Source: Acetobacter estunensis
GTDB lineage: Bacteria > Pseudomonadota > Alphaproteobacteria > Acetobacterales > Acetobacteraceae
DNA: 64,000 nucleotides
Reading direction: 5' to 3'
Assembly (NCBI RefSeq): GCF_011516945.1
Contig: NZ_WOTH01000014.1
Span: 1-64,000 of the forward strand
A program made the position numbers and the translations under genes. Of this stretch, positions 29,014 through 40,097 are shown piece by piece. The notes below the pieces were generated by a model that was given only the letters and a program-made list of their open reading frames with translations, was not told where the DNA came from and ran no database searches. Numbering within the stretch: the stretch's first letter is position 1; each line of letters begins with the position of its first letter.

Positions 29014-29038
29014 AAAAAGCGCCGCGGAAGGGCGGCGC
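29012..29038 (-). terminator. Terminator of the flagellin/flaF operon
   Basis: GCGCCGC (29019-29025) pairs exactly with GCGGCGC (29032-29038) across a six-base loop. On the minus strand the stem is followed by seven T, so it ends transcription after flaF. It touches the upp stop codon. On the plus strand no T-tract follows. Confidence 0.85.
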
Positions 29039-29068
29039 AACATTGAAATCCGGAAAAGGGAAAGACTG

Positions 29069-29491
29069 TCAGGCGGAGACGAGCTTGAAATCTGCTGGCA
29101 GGACCGATGTGTTCGTCGGAGCAGCCGTCGCAGTTTGCGCCGGAGCGTTCTGCTGGGCGCGAAGGCCGTCGAGAATGTCCTGATTAACGCCAAGCAGCGG
29201 CTTGAGGCCGATGTCGTGCAGCATGGCGCGAATGCAATAGCGCGTGGCCCAGACACCGAGTTTCGTGAGATCGCCGCGCAGAATGTCGGACATGCCGTTG
29301 TTGTCGATTGCGACTTCGCGGAGGACGGCGGACCAGAGCTTCTGGTTCATGGACAGGGCATGAAGGCGGCTTTCCTGATCTTTCGCGTTTTTCAGCAGCG
29401 CGATGGCCTGACCGAAGGCCATGATGTCCACCTCACGCGGTGCCATGGTGGCTGCGGTGCTGCGGTTATAGCGTTGGATGCCGTAATTCAT
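29069..29491 (-). CDS. flaF: Flagellar biosynthesis regulator FlaF
   Basis: 140 aa, soluble, alphaproteobacterial FlaF family, needed for flagellin synthesis or secretion and acting opposite to FlbT. Family features are YNRSTAATMAPREVDIMAFGQAIALLKNA and LWSAVLREVAIDNNGMSDILRGDLTKLG. The tail is Ala/Thr-rich. It lies after the flagellin gene, separated by a terminator hairpin that may limit read-through. Confidence 0.93.
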   Translation of the reverse strand: MNYGIQRYNRSTAATMAPREVDIMAFGQAIALLKNAKDQESRLHALSMNQKLWSAVLREVAIDNNGMSDILRGDLTKLGVWATRYCIRAMLHDIGLKPLLGVNQDILDGLRAQQNAPAQTATAAPTNTSVLPADFKLVSA

Positions 29492-29499
29492 GAAACCCC

Positions 29500-29536
29500 C
29501 AAAAAAAGAAGGGGATCAGGAAAAATCCTGATCCCC
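29500..29536 (-). terminator. Terminator between flagellin and flaF
   Basis: GGGGATCAGGA (29511-29521) pairs exactly with TCCTGATCCCC (29526-29536) with an AAAA loop. The minus strand continues with TTCTTTTTTT. It follows the flagellin stop by about 8 bp and should make flagellin mRNA much more abundant than flaF mRNA. Confidence 0.85.
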
Positions 29537-29544
29537 ACTTGCCC

Positions 29545-31176
29545 TTAGCGGAACAGCGAGAGAATGTTCTGCGAGGACGACTTGGCGATCGACAGCGTGG
29601 AGATCGCAAGCTGCTGCTTCGTCTGAAGCGAGGTCAGCTTGGCGCTTTCCGCCGCCATGTCCGCGTCCGTCAGAGCGCCCACGCCGTTCGTCAGCGCGTC
29701 GCTGAGGTTGGACGTGTACGTCTGCAGACCCGTGATCTGGTTGCTGTAGTTGCCCAGCGTCTGGGCCTTGGAACTGATCGTCGTGATAGCGCTCTGAAGA
29801 GCGGTGACCGCCGTAGAGACACCACTTTTGAGACCGATAGCCAACTGGTCAATAGCCGAACCTGCGGAAGTCGAGAAGTCAGAGACTGTGGTGCCTGCGT
29901 CGGTAGCTGTCGTTTTGACAGATTGCCCGCCAATACTTCCTGCGGTTATAGCGGAAGTAGAGGTGAGTTTTCCTGTCGAAGTGTTATAAGAGACAGCGCC
30001 GTTTGTCGCAGTAGAAAGAGCTGAAAGTGCATCTTTGACGGTGGCACCGGTGGCAAGTTTAATACCAACATTTCCAGTGCCGGTGACGCCATTTGTCAGC
30101 GTTGCCGTTGAAGATACAAATTCGTAAGTGGTACCCCCAACAGTGACTTTATCACCTGCAGATGTTCCGCTGCCATCGCCAAGTGTGACGGCACTTTCAT
30201 CGCCTGTACTGCCACGTGTGATGGTCGCAGAGTTGACCGCCGCACCGGAAGTCATTGAAATTTCACCGGAGCCAGCGCCCACAGACAGAGACCCATCGCT
30301 GTTGAGCGTGGCACTCACTCCTGCGCCGTTCATTGCGCTGACAAGTGCGGACATGGCCGACTTCACAGACGAACCAGCATCAACAGATACGGCGATATTA
30401 CCGTCAGTGCTTACGTTGTCTCCTGTTGTGACAAATTCGAAAGTTTTGCTACCAACAGTTACTAATGTTCCTGCCGAACCCGTCGTCGTTCCACTGGAAT
30501 CGGTCGTCGTCGTCCCAAATGTAATATCGCTGCTGGTCAGTGCGGAGGTATCAATGTGTGCCGTATTGGCGGACGTCATGTTGGCGTAAATGCTCTGCGT
30601 GGATTTTTCCACCGTTGAGCCCGCCGACGAGTCAGACGTAAGCCCCAGCGCATCGACGAGCGTGGTGCTGCTTCCCGACATTGTGCTGAAAGTCTGAGTC
30701 GCGCCCTGAAGATTTGTCAGCGTATTGAGAGTGGTGCCGTTATAGGCATTGGTTGCATCGCTACCGCTGGTCAGCAGATTGACGCCATTGAATGTGGCAT
30801 TGCGTGCATAGGTGTTGACAGAGTCGAGTGCGCTCATGATCTGAGAGGCCATGGCATTGGCGTCGATACCCGTCTGTCCCGACTGCGTGACAGTCGCCTG
30901 CAGCGTTTGAAGCGTAGACGTAATACGATCAACGGCTGAGGTTGCTGTCGCTACCGTTGAAGCGCCAAGGGACAATGAATCACTAACCGCGGATAGACCG
31001 TTGATATTGCCTGTCATGGACGCACCGATGGCATACACCGCCGGATTGTCGGCCGCATTACTGACTTTCTGACCCGTCGAAATGGTGTTTTCGGTGTTGG
31101 TCAGATCATTGGTCGTTGCATTGAGGTTCTCAAGGGCAACGGCCGCAGCGGCATTGGTGTTGATCGAAAGAGACAT
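29545..31176 (-). CDS. Flagellin
   Basis: 543 aa, filament subunit. The N-terminal D0/D1 part (residues 1-140) has SINTNAAAAVALENLN, LTNTENTISTGQKVSNAADNPA and NATFNGVNLL. The C-terminal part (about 430-543) has LQTYTSNLSDALTNGVGALTDADMA and ends in SSSQNILSLFR. The central variable region is enlarged and carries two related units at residues 236-310 and 341-415. That region uses more AT-rich codons than its surroundings. GGAG lies about 10 bases before ATG 31176, just after a perfect leader hairpin. It is probably exported by a flagellar type III system encoded elsewhere. Confidence 0.96.
   Translation of the reverse strand: MSLSINTNAAAAVALENLNATTNDLTNTENTISTGQKVSNAADNPAVYAIGASMTGNINGLSAVSDSLSLGASTVATATSAVDRITSTLQTLQATVTQSGQTGIDANAMASQIMSALDSVNTYARNATFNGVNLLTSGSDATNAYNGTTLNTLTNLQGATQTFSTMSGSSTTLVDALGLTSDSSAGSTVEKSTQSIYANMTSANTAHIDTSALTSSDITFGTTTTDSSGTTTGSAGTLVTVGSKTFEFVTTGDNVSTDGNIAVSVDAGSSVKSAMSALVSAMNGAGVSATLNSDGSLSVGAGSGEISMTSGAAVNSATITRGSTGDESAVTLGDGSGTSAGDKVTVGGTTYEFVSSTATLTNGVTGTGNVGIKLATGATVKDALSALSTATNGAVSYNTSTGKLTSTSAITAGSIGGQSVKTTATDAGTTVSDFSTSAGSAIDQLAIGLKSGVSTAVTALQSAITTISSKAQTLGNYSNQITGLQTYTSNLSDALTNGVGALTDADMAAESAKLTSLQTKQQLAISTLSIAKSSSQNILSLFR
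29932..30471 (-). repeat. Divergent tandem repeat in the flagellin variable domain
   Basis: Unit A (residues 236-310) and unit B (341-415) share the pattern VTVGxxTxEFV, GNxxxxxxxGxxVKxAxSALxxAxNG and a closing beta segment. Examples are GTLVTVGSKTFEFV against GDKVTVGGTTYEFV, and VKSAMSALVSAMNG against VKDALSALSTATNG. They lie 105 residues apart. This suggests duplication of one surface-exposed domain. Confidence 0.65.
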
Positions 31177-31193
31177 GTTGGATTTTCTCCATT

Positions 31194-31222
31194 GGGTTCA
31201 CTGCATTTTTCGCAGTGAACCC
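31194..31222 (-). promoter_or_regulatory. Hairpin in the flagellin mRNA 5' leader
   Basis: GGGTTCACTGC (31194-31204) and GCAGTGAACCC (31212-31222) form a perfect 11-bp stem. The minus-strand loop is GAAAAAT. The stem lies between the flbT stop and the flagellin ribosome-binding site, whose GGAG starts only a few bases after it. No T-tract follows, so it is not a terminator. In Caulobacter, FlbT acts through the fljK 5' untranslated region, which makes this a candidate FlbT target. Confidence 0.6.
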
Positions 31223-31250
31223 ATGAAACGGCGGAAATCCTAAGCTTGGG

Positions 31251-31682
31251 TTAATGCTCCTGAGATTCGTCCGAAAAAATGGACGATGCCGCCTGTTTCA
31301 ATACGGCGTCCTCATGTCGCACGACGCGTCGGGCAAGGCGGATGGCCTTGTAATAATCGCCCGCCAGTGTGGCTTGCATGGCTTCCGTCAGCAGGAACTT
31401 TGCGTGCGCGGACGTGGTCTCCTGCATGAACGTCGCGATGTGCAGACTCGCTTCCGCCAGTGCGGTGACACGCTCTTCCGGCGTGCCGACATAGGCCGTC
31501 TGGAGTGCGTAATAGATCAGTCGTGCCGGAGTCGTGGCTTCATCGGGTGGCATGATCTGGCGACCGAAGAGGAAGTTTGCTCGGTTGGTCAGCCGGATCT
31601 GCGCGGGGGTGAGGAAATGAATCCCCGCGCCATTGATGATCATCCGGTCTTCGGCTTCGAGTCGGATTCCCAGTCCCGCCAT
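31251..31682 (-). CDS. flbT: Flagellar biosynthesis repressor FlbT
   Basis: 143 aa, post-transcriptional regulator that in Caulobacter destabilises flagellin mRNA until the hook is complete. Family features are LRLEAEDRMIINGAGI-like residues near the start (IRLEAEDRMIINGA), NRANFLFGRQIMPPDEATTPARLIYYALQ-type segment and YKAIRLARRVVRHE near the end. It directly precedes flagellin on the same strand. TAAACTTT and GCCGATAG occur upstream (31739-31720) but with wrong spacing for sigma-28. Confidence 0.92.
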   Translation of the reverse strand: MAGLGIRLEAEDRMIINGAGIHFLTPAQIRLTNRANFLFGRQIMPPDEATTPARLIYYALQTAYVGTPEERVTALAEASLHIATFMQETTSAHAKFLLTEAMQATLAGDYYKAIRLARRVVRHEDAVLKQAASSIFSDESQEH

Positions 31683-31745
31683 TTTCGGTCTCCTGTCGGC
31701 GTGTTTCGCTACGACGGGACTATCGGCAGGGAAAGTTTACAGGGT

Positions 31746-31771
31746 GTTATCGACTCGGGCGGGGCGATAAC
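31746..31771. repeat. Inverted repeat between ilvA and flbT
   Basis: GTTATCG (31746-31752) and CGATAAC (31765-31771) are perfect 7-bp inverted arms with a 12-bp GC-rich spacer. It lies after the ilvA stop and about 64 bp upstream of flbT. No T-tract is present, so an operator upstream of flbT or a weak stem after ilvA is equally possible. Confidence 0.35.
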
Positions 31772-31786
31772 CTCGCAACGCTTCGT

Positions 31787-32983
31787 TCAGGCGCGGCGCA
31801 CCACGTAGTGCTCGCGCAGGGCTTCGGTGATCTGCTCGGCGTGTTGCGGATCGCGCGCCTCGATCATCACTTCCAGTTCGGCGGCCTGCACCGAGGGGGC
31901 CGCGAACAGGCGCTGATGCGAGACCTCGATGATATTGCCGCCCGCCTCACCGATGATGCGTGAGATGTCGGCCAGAACGCCCGGGCGGTCCGGGATTTCC
32001 ATGACAAGCCGCAGCAGTCGTCCGTCACGCAGCATGGCGCGCAGCAGCGTGTTAGCGAGGATGCGCGTATCGATGTTGCCGCCCGAAACCGGCAGCCCTA
32101 CGCGCTTGTCCTTGAACTGGGAGGAATGGCTCATCACGGCGGCGAGTCCCGCCGCCCCCGCGCCTTCAGCCACCTGCTTCGCACCTTCGGACATCAGGGT
32201 GATGGCGTTTTCGACCTCACGCTCCGAAACCACCAGCACCTGCGACACAAGCTGCTGGATCACCTCATACGGGCGGCGGCCGATCTGCATGACGGCGATG
32301 CCTTCCGCGATGGTGGCTCCACCCGGAGGCATGATCTCGGGGCCGGGGAACTCGGCAAGCGAGGAAAAGCTTTCCACCTGCACGCCAATCAGTTCCACCT
32401 CGGGGCGCATGGCGCGGGCGGCAACGGCACAGCCCGACAGAAGGCCGCCGCCGCCGATGGGGACGACCAGCGCGTCCAGTGGGCCAGCGTCTTCCAGCAT
32501 TTCCAGCGCGCAGGTGCCTTGGCCCGCCATGACGGCGTCGTCGTCATAAGGGGGGATGAAGACGCGCCCCTCGCGCTGTTGCAGATCGCGGGCGAAGAGG
32601 GAGGCTTCCGTGAAATTGTTGCCTTCCAGCACGACGCGTGCACCCCAACTCGCGGTGCGCGTCACTTTGCTGGCGGGGGTGAAGCGCGGCATCACGATCA
32701 CGGCGTCGATGCCAAGCAGGCTGGCGTGACGCGCTACACCCTGCGCGTGATTGCCCGCCGAGACGGCGATCACGCCGCGCTCACGTTCTTCCGGTGTCAG
32801 CAGCGCGAGACGGTTGGCCGCTCCACGCTCCTTGAAAGATCCCACGGCCTGGAGATTTTCCAGCTTGAGCGTAATGTCCGCGCCGGTCGCCAGAGAAAGC
32901 GAGTGGGAGGGGATGGTGGGCGTGCGGAGCACGTGCCCCCGTATCCGCTGGGCTGCGGCCGTGATGTCCTCGAACGTGATCAC
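31787..32983 (-). CDS. ilvA: Threonine ammonia-lyase (threonine dehydratase)
   Basis: About 398 aa, PLP enzyme converting threonine to 2-oxobutanoate for isoleucine synthesis. KLENLQAVGSFKERGAANRL contains the PLP lysine, SAGNHAQGVA the substrate loop, and VPIGGGGLLSGCA the phosphate loop. A single C-terminal ACT domain (LVMEIPDRPGVLADISRIIGEAGGNIIEV) suggests allosteric control. I prefer GTG 32983 (VITFEDITAAAQRIRG as in homologues). A second GTG at 33034 would overlap greA by 41 bp. It lies 10 bp after greA. Confidence 0.93.
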   Translation of the reverse strand: MITFEDITAAAQRIRGHVLRTPTIPSHSLSLATGADITLKLENLQAVGSFKERGAANRLALLTPEERERGVIAVSAGNHAQGVARHASLLGIDAVIVMPRFTPASKVTRTASWGARVVLEGNNFTEASLFARDLQQREGRVFIPPYDDDAVMAGQGTCALEMLEDAGPLDALVVPIGGGGLLSGCAVAARAMRPEVELIGVQVESFSSLAEFPGPEIMPPGGATIAEGIAVMQIGRRPYEVIQQLVSQVLVVSEREVENAITLMSEGAKQVAEGAGAAGLAAVMSHSSQFKDKRVGLPVSGGNIDTRILANTLLRAMLRDGRLLRLVMEIPDRPGVLADISRIIGEAGGNIIEVSHQRLFAAPSVQAAELEVMIEARDPQHAEQITEALREHYVVRRA

Positions 32984-32993
32984 GTATCGGCTT

Positions 32994-33467
32994 TCAGGAA
33001 TAGATGACGGAGACGATCTCGTAGGTGCGGTCACCGCCCGGCGCGGGCACGGAGACAGAATCGCCCAGAGATTTACCGATCAGCGCCTTGGCGAGCGGGG
33101 AGGAGATGGAGAGCAGACCCTGCTTGATATCGGCCTCGTGCATGCCGACGATCTGATAGGAGGACTCTTTCTCCGTTTCTTCGTCGATCAGTTTGACGCG
33201 CGCGCCGAATTTCACCTGATCGCCCGACAGGGTGGAGGGGTCGATCACCTCGGCGGTGGAGATGATTTCCTCAAGTTCCTGCAGGCGTCCCTCGATGAAG
33301 GACTGACGTTCGCGCGCGGCGTGATATTCCGCGTTTTCCGAAAGATCCCCGTGTTCGCGGGCTTCGGCAATGGCGCGGATGACGGCGGGGCGTTCGTCGC
33401 TTTTGAGGCGGCGAAGCTCCTCCTCAAGGCGTTGCAGGCCAGCGGCGGTCATCGGAGTCTTCTGCAA
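32994..33467 (-). CDS. greA: Transcription elongation factor GreA
   Basis: 157 aa, rescues backtracked RNA polymerase by stimulating transcript cleavage. The N-terminal coiled coil has [19 protein letters not shown] and acidic tip residues ([14 protein letters not shown]). The C-terminal FKBP-like domain has [18 protein letters not shown] and ends VSVIYS. The family start (M)QKTPMTAAG is here encoded with TTG at 33467, preceded by GAGG; ATG 33452 would drop five residues. Confidence 0.95.
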   Translation of the reverse strand: MQKTPMTAAGLQRLEEELRRLKSDERPAVIRAIAEAREHGDLSENAEYHAARERQSFIEGRLQELEEIISTAEVIDPSTLSGDQVKFGARVKLIDEETEKESSYQIVGMHEADIKQGLLSISSPLAKALIGKSLGDSVSVPAPGGDRTYEIVSVIYS

Positions 33468-33587
33468 GGTGGCAATCCTCGGTACCGGAAACACGGAAAA
33501 GAGGCCGAAGAGCGTATGCCCTCCGGCCATGGGACGTCATGGCCTCACCGAGACCGGCGTCTGCCGGAGAGCAGGCGCCGTCTGACG

Positions 33588-36842
<3,255 letters not shown>

Positions 36843-36844
36843 GA

Positions 36845-38050
36845 TCAGTCCTCTGTCTCGGCCGGGTCGGAACCCAGGGCGCGGATGCGGTGAAGATAGT
36901 TTTCGAAAAGCGGAACGGTGAAGGCGGTCACGCCGTGCGACGGGCTGTAGACCATGCCCTTGCGCACGAGCGCGTTGCGGATGGGCGCGACCGTCTGTGT
37001 GCGGGCGTCCATCTGAGCCGCGATTTCGCGGGAGCGGTGCGCACCGGGGCCAAGATCGGCCATGGCGAGGCAGTATTCCCGCTCGCGTGGGGTGAGGCGT
37101 TCATAACGCATGCGAAAGAAGCCACCGTCGAGCGAGGTGAGCGACACTTCGGTCGCCACGCTGATGTCGCCCACGAGGATGCGGTCGCCATGCGCCACAT
37201 TCCACGCGTGATAGGCCCACTCCTGAAGGAAATAGGGATAGCCCTGCGTGATGCGGATCACTTCGTCCACGGCATCCGACGTGAAATCCACGCCCTCGCG
37301 CTCGGCGGGGGTGTGCAGCGCGTCGCGGCACTCTTCGGCTGTCAGTGGACCGATGGCCGGAAATTCGAACAGCCGCTCGGCATAGGACTTCGTCTGCCCC
37401 ACCAGTGTGATGACATGCGGCAGACCGGCTCCGGCCAGCACCACGGGCAGGCCTTCGCGCATGACACGGTGCATGGCCATGATGAGCGCACCAAGATCCT
37501 TTTCCGGCAGGTTCTGGATTTCGTCGATAAAGAGCGCGACACCGGTATGCCGTGACTGCGCGGCATGGCCGAGAGCCGCGATCATGTCAGGCAGGTCGAT
37601 TTCGAGATCACCCGTGTCGGCCGTTCCACGTTCGGGCTCCACATCCAGTTCGATGACGAAGCCCAGCGGATGATGGATACGCAGGCCACTGGCGAAGCTC
37701 TTGAGCACACGCAGGCCACGTTTAACCTGCACGGTCACGGCACCGAGTCGATCCAGTTCCAGCAGCATCCGGCGCAGATGCGGCGCAAGCTGCGTACCGA
37801 GCGGCTTGTCCTCCTGCGCTTCAATGAAACAGGTCAGGAAGCCTGCGCTGCGCGCAAGCTGCTCGACGCGGCCAAGGATAACGGTTTTCCCCACGCCCCG
37901 CAGTCCGGTCGCGATAAAGCTGCGTGCGCTCTTGCCGCTAAGCGCGCGCTGCAAGGCGATTCCGGCCTGCGTGAACAGCTCCTGCCGTCCCGCCAGTTCC
38001 GGGGGCGAAGCCCCGGCGCCGGGCACATAGGGATTACGAACGGGGTCCAT
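36845..38050 (-). CDS. AAA-type ATPase with C-terminal winged-helix-like region, between carA and carB
   Basis: 401 aa. Walker A is GLRGVGKT (residues 49-56) and Walker [10 protein letters not shown] (about 171-179). Sensor-type [10 protein letters not shown] and [17 protein letters not shown] residues follow ([16 protein letters not shown]). The C-terminal 100 residues ([29 protein letters not shown] to [13 protein letters not shown]) look like a winged helix, as in Orc1/Cdc6-like and archaeal-type AAA ATPases. No signal or membrane helix. It is packed between carA (10 bp) and carB (2 bp) on the same strand, so it is cotranscribed. I do not know its function; a regulatory or nucleic-acid-binding role is inference. 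Confidence 0.85.
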   Translation of the reverse strand: MDPVRNPYVPGAGASPPELAGRQELFTQAGIALQRALSGKSARSFIATGLRGVGKTVILGRVEQLARSAGFLTCFIEAQEDKPLGTQLAPHLRRMLLELDRLGAVTVQVKRGLRVLKSFASGLRIHHPLGFVIELDVEPERGTADTGDLEIDLPDMIAALGHAAQSRHTGVALFIDEIQNLPEKDLGALIMAMHRVMREGLPVVLAGAGLPHVITLVGQTKSYAERLFEFPAIGPLTAEECRDALHTPAEREGVDFTSDAVDEVIRITQGYPYFLQEWAYHAWNVAHGDRILVGDISVATEVSLTSLDGGFFRMRYERLTPREREYCLAMADLGPGAHRSREIAAQMDARTQTVAPIRNALVRKGMVYSPSHGVTAFTVPLFENYLHRIRALGSDPAETED

Positions 38051-38060
38051 GAGGGAGGAC

Positions 38061-39479
38061 TCAGGCCGCCTTCGTGTGCTGGTCGATCAGGGCGACGAAC
38101 CGCTCGAACAGGTAGAAGCTGTCGGACGGACCGGGGCTGGCCTCGGGGTGATACTGCACGGAAAACGCTGGCAGCGTGTCGGAGGCGATGCCCTCGTTCG
38201 AGCCGTCGAACAGGCTTACATGCGTGACGCGCACATCGTTGGGCAGAGAGTGGGCGTCCACCGCGAAACCGTGGTTCTGGCTGGTGATTTCCACGCGCCC
38301 GCTGGCGATGTCTTTTACCGGCTGGTTCGCACCGCGATGGCCGCGTTCCAGCTTGTAAGTTTTCGCGCCCAGCGTGAGAGCTAGAAGCTGGTGGCCAAGG
38401 CAGATGCCGAACACGGGCACGCCAGCGTCCAGAACGCCACGAATGGCGGGCACGGCGTAGCTGGCGGTCGCGGCCGGATCACCGGGACCGTTGGAAAGGA
38501 ACACGCCTTCCGGCTTGAGGGCGAGGATTTCGTCGGCTGAAGTCGTGGCGGGCACGACTGTCACGTCACAGCCCGCTGTGGCGAGGCAGCGCAGGATGTT
38601 GCGCTTGGCACCATAGTCCACGGCCACCACGCGGCGACGCTTGGCGGGCAGGGGCTTCGTGGTGGACGGCCATTCCCACACGCCTTCCGCCCATGTGTAG
38701 GGCTTGGCGCAGGTGACGGTCTTGGCGAGGTCCATACCTTCCAGACCGGGCCATGCGGCAACGGTCTTCCGGGCTGCGGGAAGGTCGATCTTGCCGTTAA
38801 TGACCGGAACGATCATTGCGGTCTGTGCACCGTGATCGCGGATACGCAGCGTCAGGGCGCGCGTGTCCACGCCGCAGATTCCCGGCACGCCACGTTCCTT
38901 GAGCCATGCGTCGAGGCTCTCGGTGGCGCGCCAGTTGGCGGGTGCTGTGAGATCCTGCTTGACCACAAGGCCTCGCGCGGCGGGTTTGGTCGCCTCATTA
39001 TCCTGTGCATTCGTGCCCACATTGCCGATATGGGGGAACGTGAAAGTGATGATCTGGCCCGCGAATGACGGGTCCGTCAGTGTTTCCTGATAGCCGGTCA
39101 TGCCAGTGGAGAAGCAGATTTCACCCAGACTTTCGCCATTTGCGGGGGCGCCGAAGCCAATGCCCCACAGGACGGTGCCGTCGGCCAGAACGAGAGCCGC
39201 CGTGGCGTTCTCCGGGACTTCGGTGGAGGCTGTGCCACTCTGTTCGGACATGGTCGGTTTCCGCGTCTGGGGGTCGGAGGTTGGGGAGGAAGAGGCATCC
39301 GAATGCAGATCATCGAGCGACAATCCGGCGGCCCGCGCCACAACGGGCCAGTGCTTGGGCGGGATCGCCCGCGCCTGACGCCATTTACGCACGGCCTCGG
39401 TGCCGACGCCGGTAAGGGTGGCGATCTTCTCGGGACCGCCGACACGTTCGATGATATCGTCCACGCTCAACAGAGGCAT
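38061..39479 (-). CDS. carA: Carbamoyl-phosphate synthase small subunit with N-terminal HTH extension
   Basis: 472 aa. The glutaminase core begins near residue 90 (AALVLADGTVLWGIGFG). It has EICFSTGMTGYQETLTDPSF, a complete class I amidotransferase site (FGICLGHQ with the Cys, and QYHPEASPGP), and SNGPGDPA. Ahead of it lie about 76 extra residues: a Cro/YdaS-like helix-turn-helix (SVDDIIERVGGPEKIATLTG, then VGTEAVRKWRQARAIPPKHW) and a Ser/Pro/Thr linker. ATG 39479 has an excellent AGGAGG upstream, while the conventional carA start at ATG 39251 has a weak site. Translation as a fusion is therefore favoured, though internal initiation is possible. I recall such a domain being named at CarA N-termini in this family, unchecked. 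Confidence 0.95.
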   Translation of the reverse strand: MPLLSVDDIIERVGGPEKIATLTGVGTEAVRKWRQARAIPPKHWPVVARAAGLSLDDLHSDASSSPTSDPQTRKPTMSEQSGTASTEVPENATAALVLADGTVLWGIGFGAPANGESLGEICFSTGMTGYQETLTDPSFAGQIITFTFPHIGNVGTNAQDNEATKPAARGLVVKQDLTAPANWRATESLDAWLKERGVPGICGVDTRALTLRIRDHGAQTAMIVPVINGKIDLPAARKTVAAWPGLEGMDLAKTVTCAKPYTWAEGVWEWPSTTKPLPAKRRRVVAVDYGAKRNILRCLATAGCDVTVVPATTSADEILALKPEGVFLSNGPGDPAATASYAVPAIRGVLDAGVPVFGICLGHQLLALTLGAKTYKLERGHRGANQPVKDIASGRVEITSQNHGFAVDAHSLPNDVRVTHVSLFDGSNEGIASDTLPAFSVQYHPEASPGPSDSFYLFERFVALIDQHTKAA

Positions 39480-39524
39480 TGCGCTTCCTCCTCTGGTGCG
39501 GTTTCTATCAGGCCGCATGGCGTG

Positions 39525-39579
39525 TGGGAAGAAAATTCCCACATGAAATTGCGGTCAGGGGTTGGGAAATTTCTTCCCG
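39525..39579. promoter_or_regulatory. Two near-identical palindromes in the carA/yqeY intergenic region
   Basis: TGGGAAGAAAATTCCCA (39525-39541) and, in opposite orientation, CGGGAAGAAATTTCCCA (39579-39563) agree at 15 of 17 positions. Each has GGGAA/TTCCC arms, and their centres are 38 bp apart. The first lies 46 bp upstream of the carA start. Paired identical dyads between divergent genes suggest operators. No T-tract follows, so they are not terminators. Confidence 0.6.
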
Positions 39580-39608
39580 ATCCGCCGCCTGAATACTGGA
39601 GATGTCCC

Positions 39609-40082
39609 ATGACCGAGTCCACCAGCCTGCGCACCCGCGTGATGGATGAGACGAAGACCGCGATGAAAGCGGGTCAGAAGGAGCGCGTGGCCGTTCTCCG
39701 CATGATCGGCGCCAAGATCAAGGACGCGGACATTGCCGGACGCGCGCAGGGCAAGGAAGGCTTGTCGGAAGATGAAATCATCTCCGCGCTGCGTGGCATG
39801 GTGAAGTCCCGTCAAGACTCGGTGCGCCTCTACCGTGAGGGTGGCCGTGACGAACTGGCGGCCAAGGAAGAGAGTGAGATTGCGGTCATTCGCGAGTTTT
39901 TGCCGCCCGAAATGGATGATGCGGCACTGGAGGCGGCTGTGAAAGCGGCCATTGCCGAAGCCGGTGCGACCAGCATGAAGGATATGGGCAAGGTCATGGG
40001 GGCGCTGAAAGCGAAGTTCGGTGCCAATCTCGATCTCGGTCGCGCCAATGGGCTGGTGAAGGCCGCACTTTCCGCTGGCTGA
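39609..40082 (+). CDS. GatB/YqeY domain protein
   Basis: 157 aa, cytoplasmic. The GatB/YqeY fold is recognised from MDETKTAMKAGQKERVAVLRMI, IISALRGMVKSRQDSVRLYREGGRDELA and the C-terminal MKDMGKVMGALKAKFGANLDLGRANGLVKAAL. The domain resembles the tRNA-binding tail of the GatB amidotransferase subunit, but function as a free protein is unknown. ATG 39609 (MTESTSLRTRV) is the family start. It lies 15 bp before dnaG, the conserved yqeY-dnaG-rpoD arrangement. Confidence 0.93.
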   Translation: MTESTSLRTRVMDETKTAMKAGQKERVAVLRMIGAKIKDADIAGRAQGKEGLSEDEIISALRGMVKSRQDSVRLYREGGRDELAAKEESEIAVIREFLPPEMDDAALEAAVKAAIAEAGATSMKDMGKVMGALKAKFGANLDLGRANGLVKAALSAG

Positions 40083-40097
40083 GGGTGGCACTGATAT

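Noticed and set aside
31194-31222. Terminator after flbT
   Set aside because: The minus strand continues with AATGGAGAAA and no T-run follows the stem.
31720-31739. Possible sigma-28 promoter upstream of flbT (TAAACTTT and GCCGATAG)
   Set aside because: The two elements resemble the consensus but are only 4 bp apart, while about 11 bp is needed.
39525-39579. Transcription attenuator or terminators for carA
   Set aside because: The stems are short and neither has a T-tract; their mutual similarity fits protein-binding sites better.
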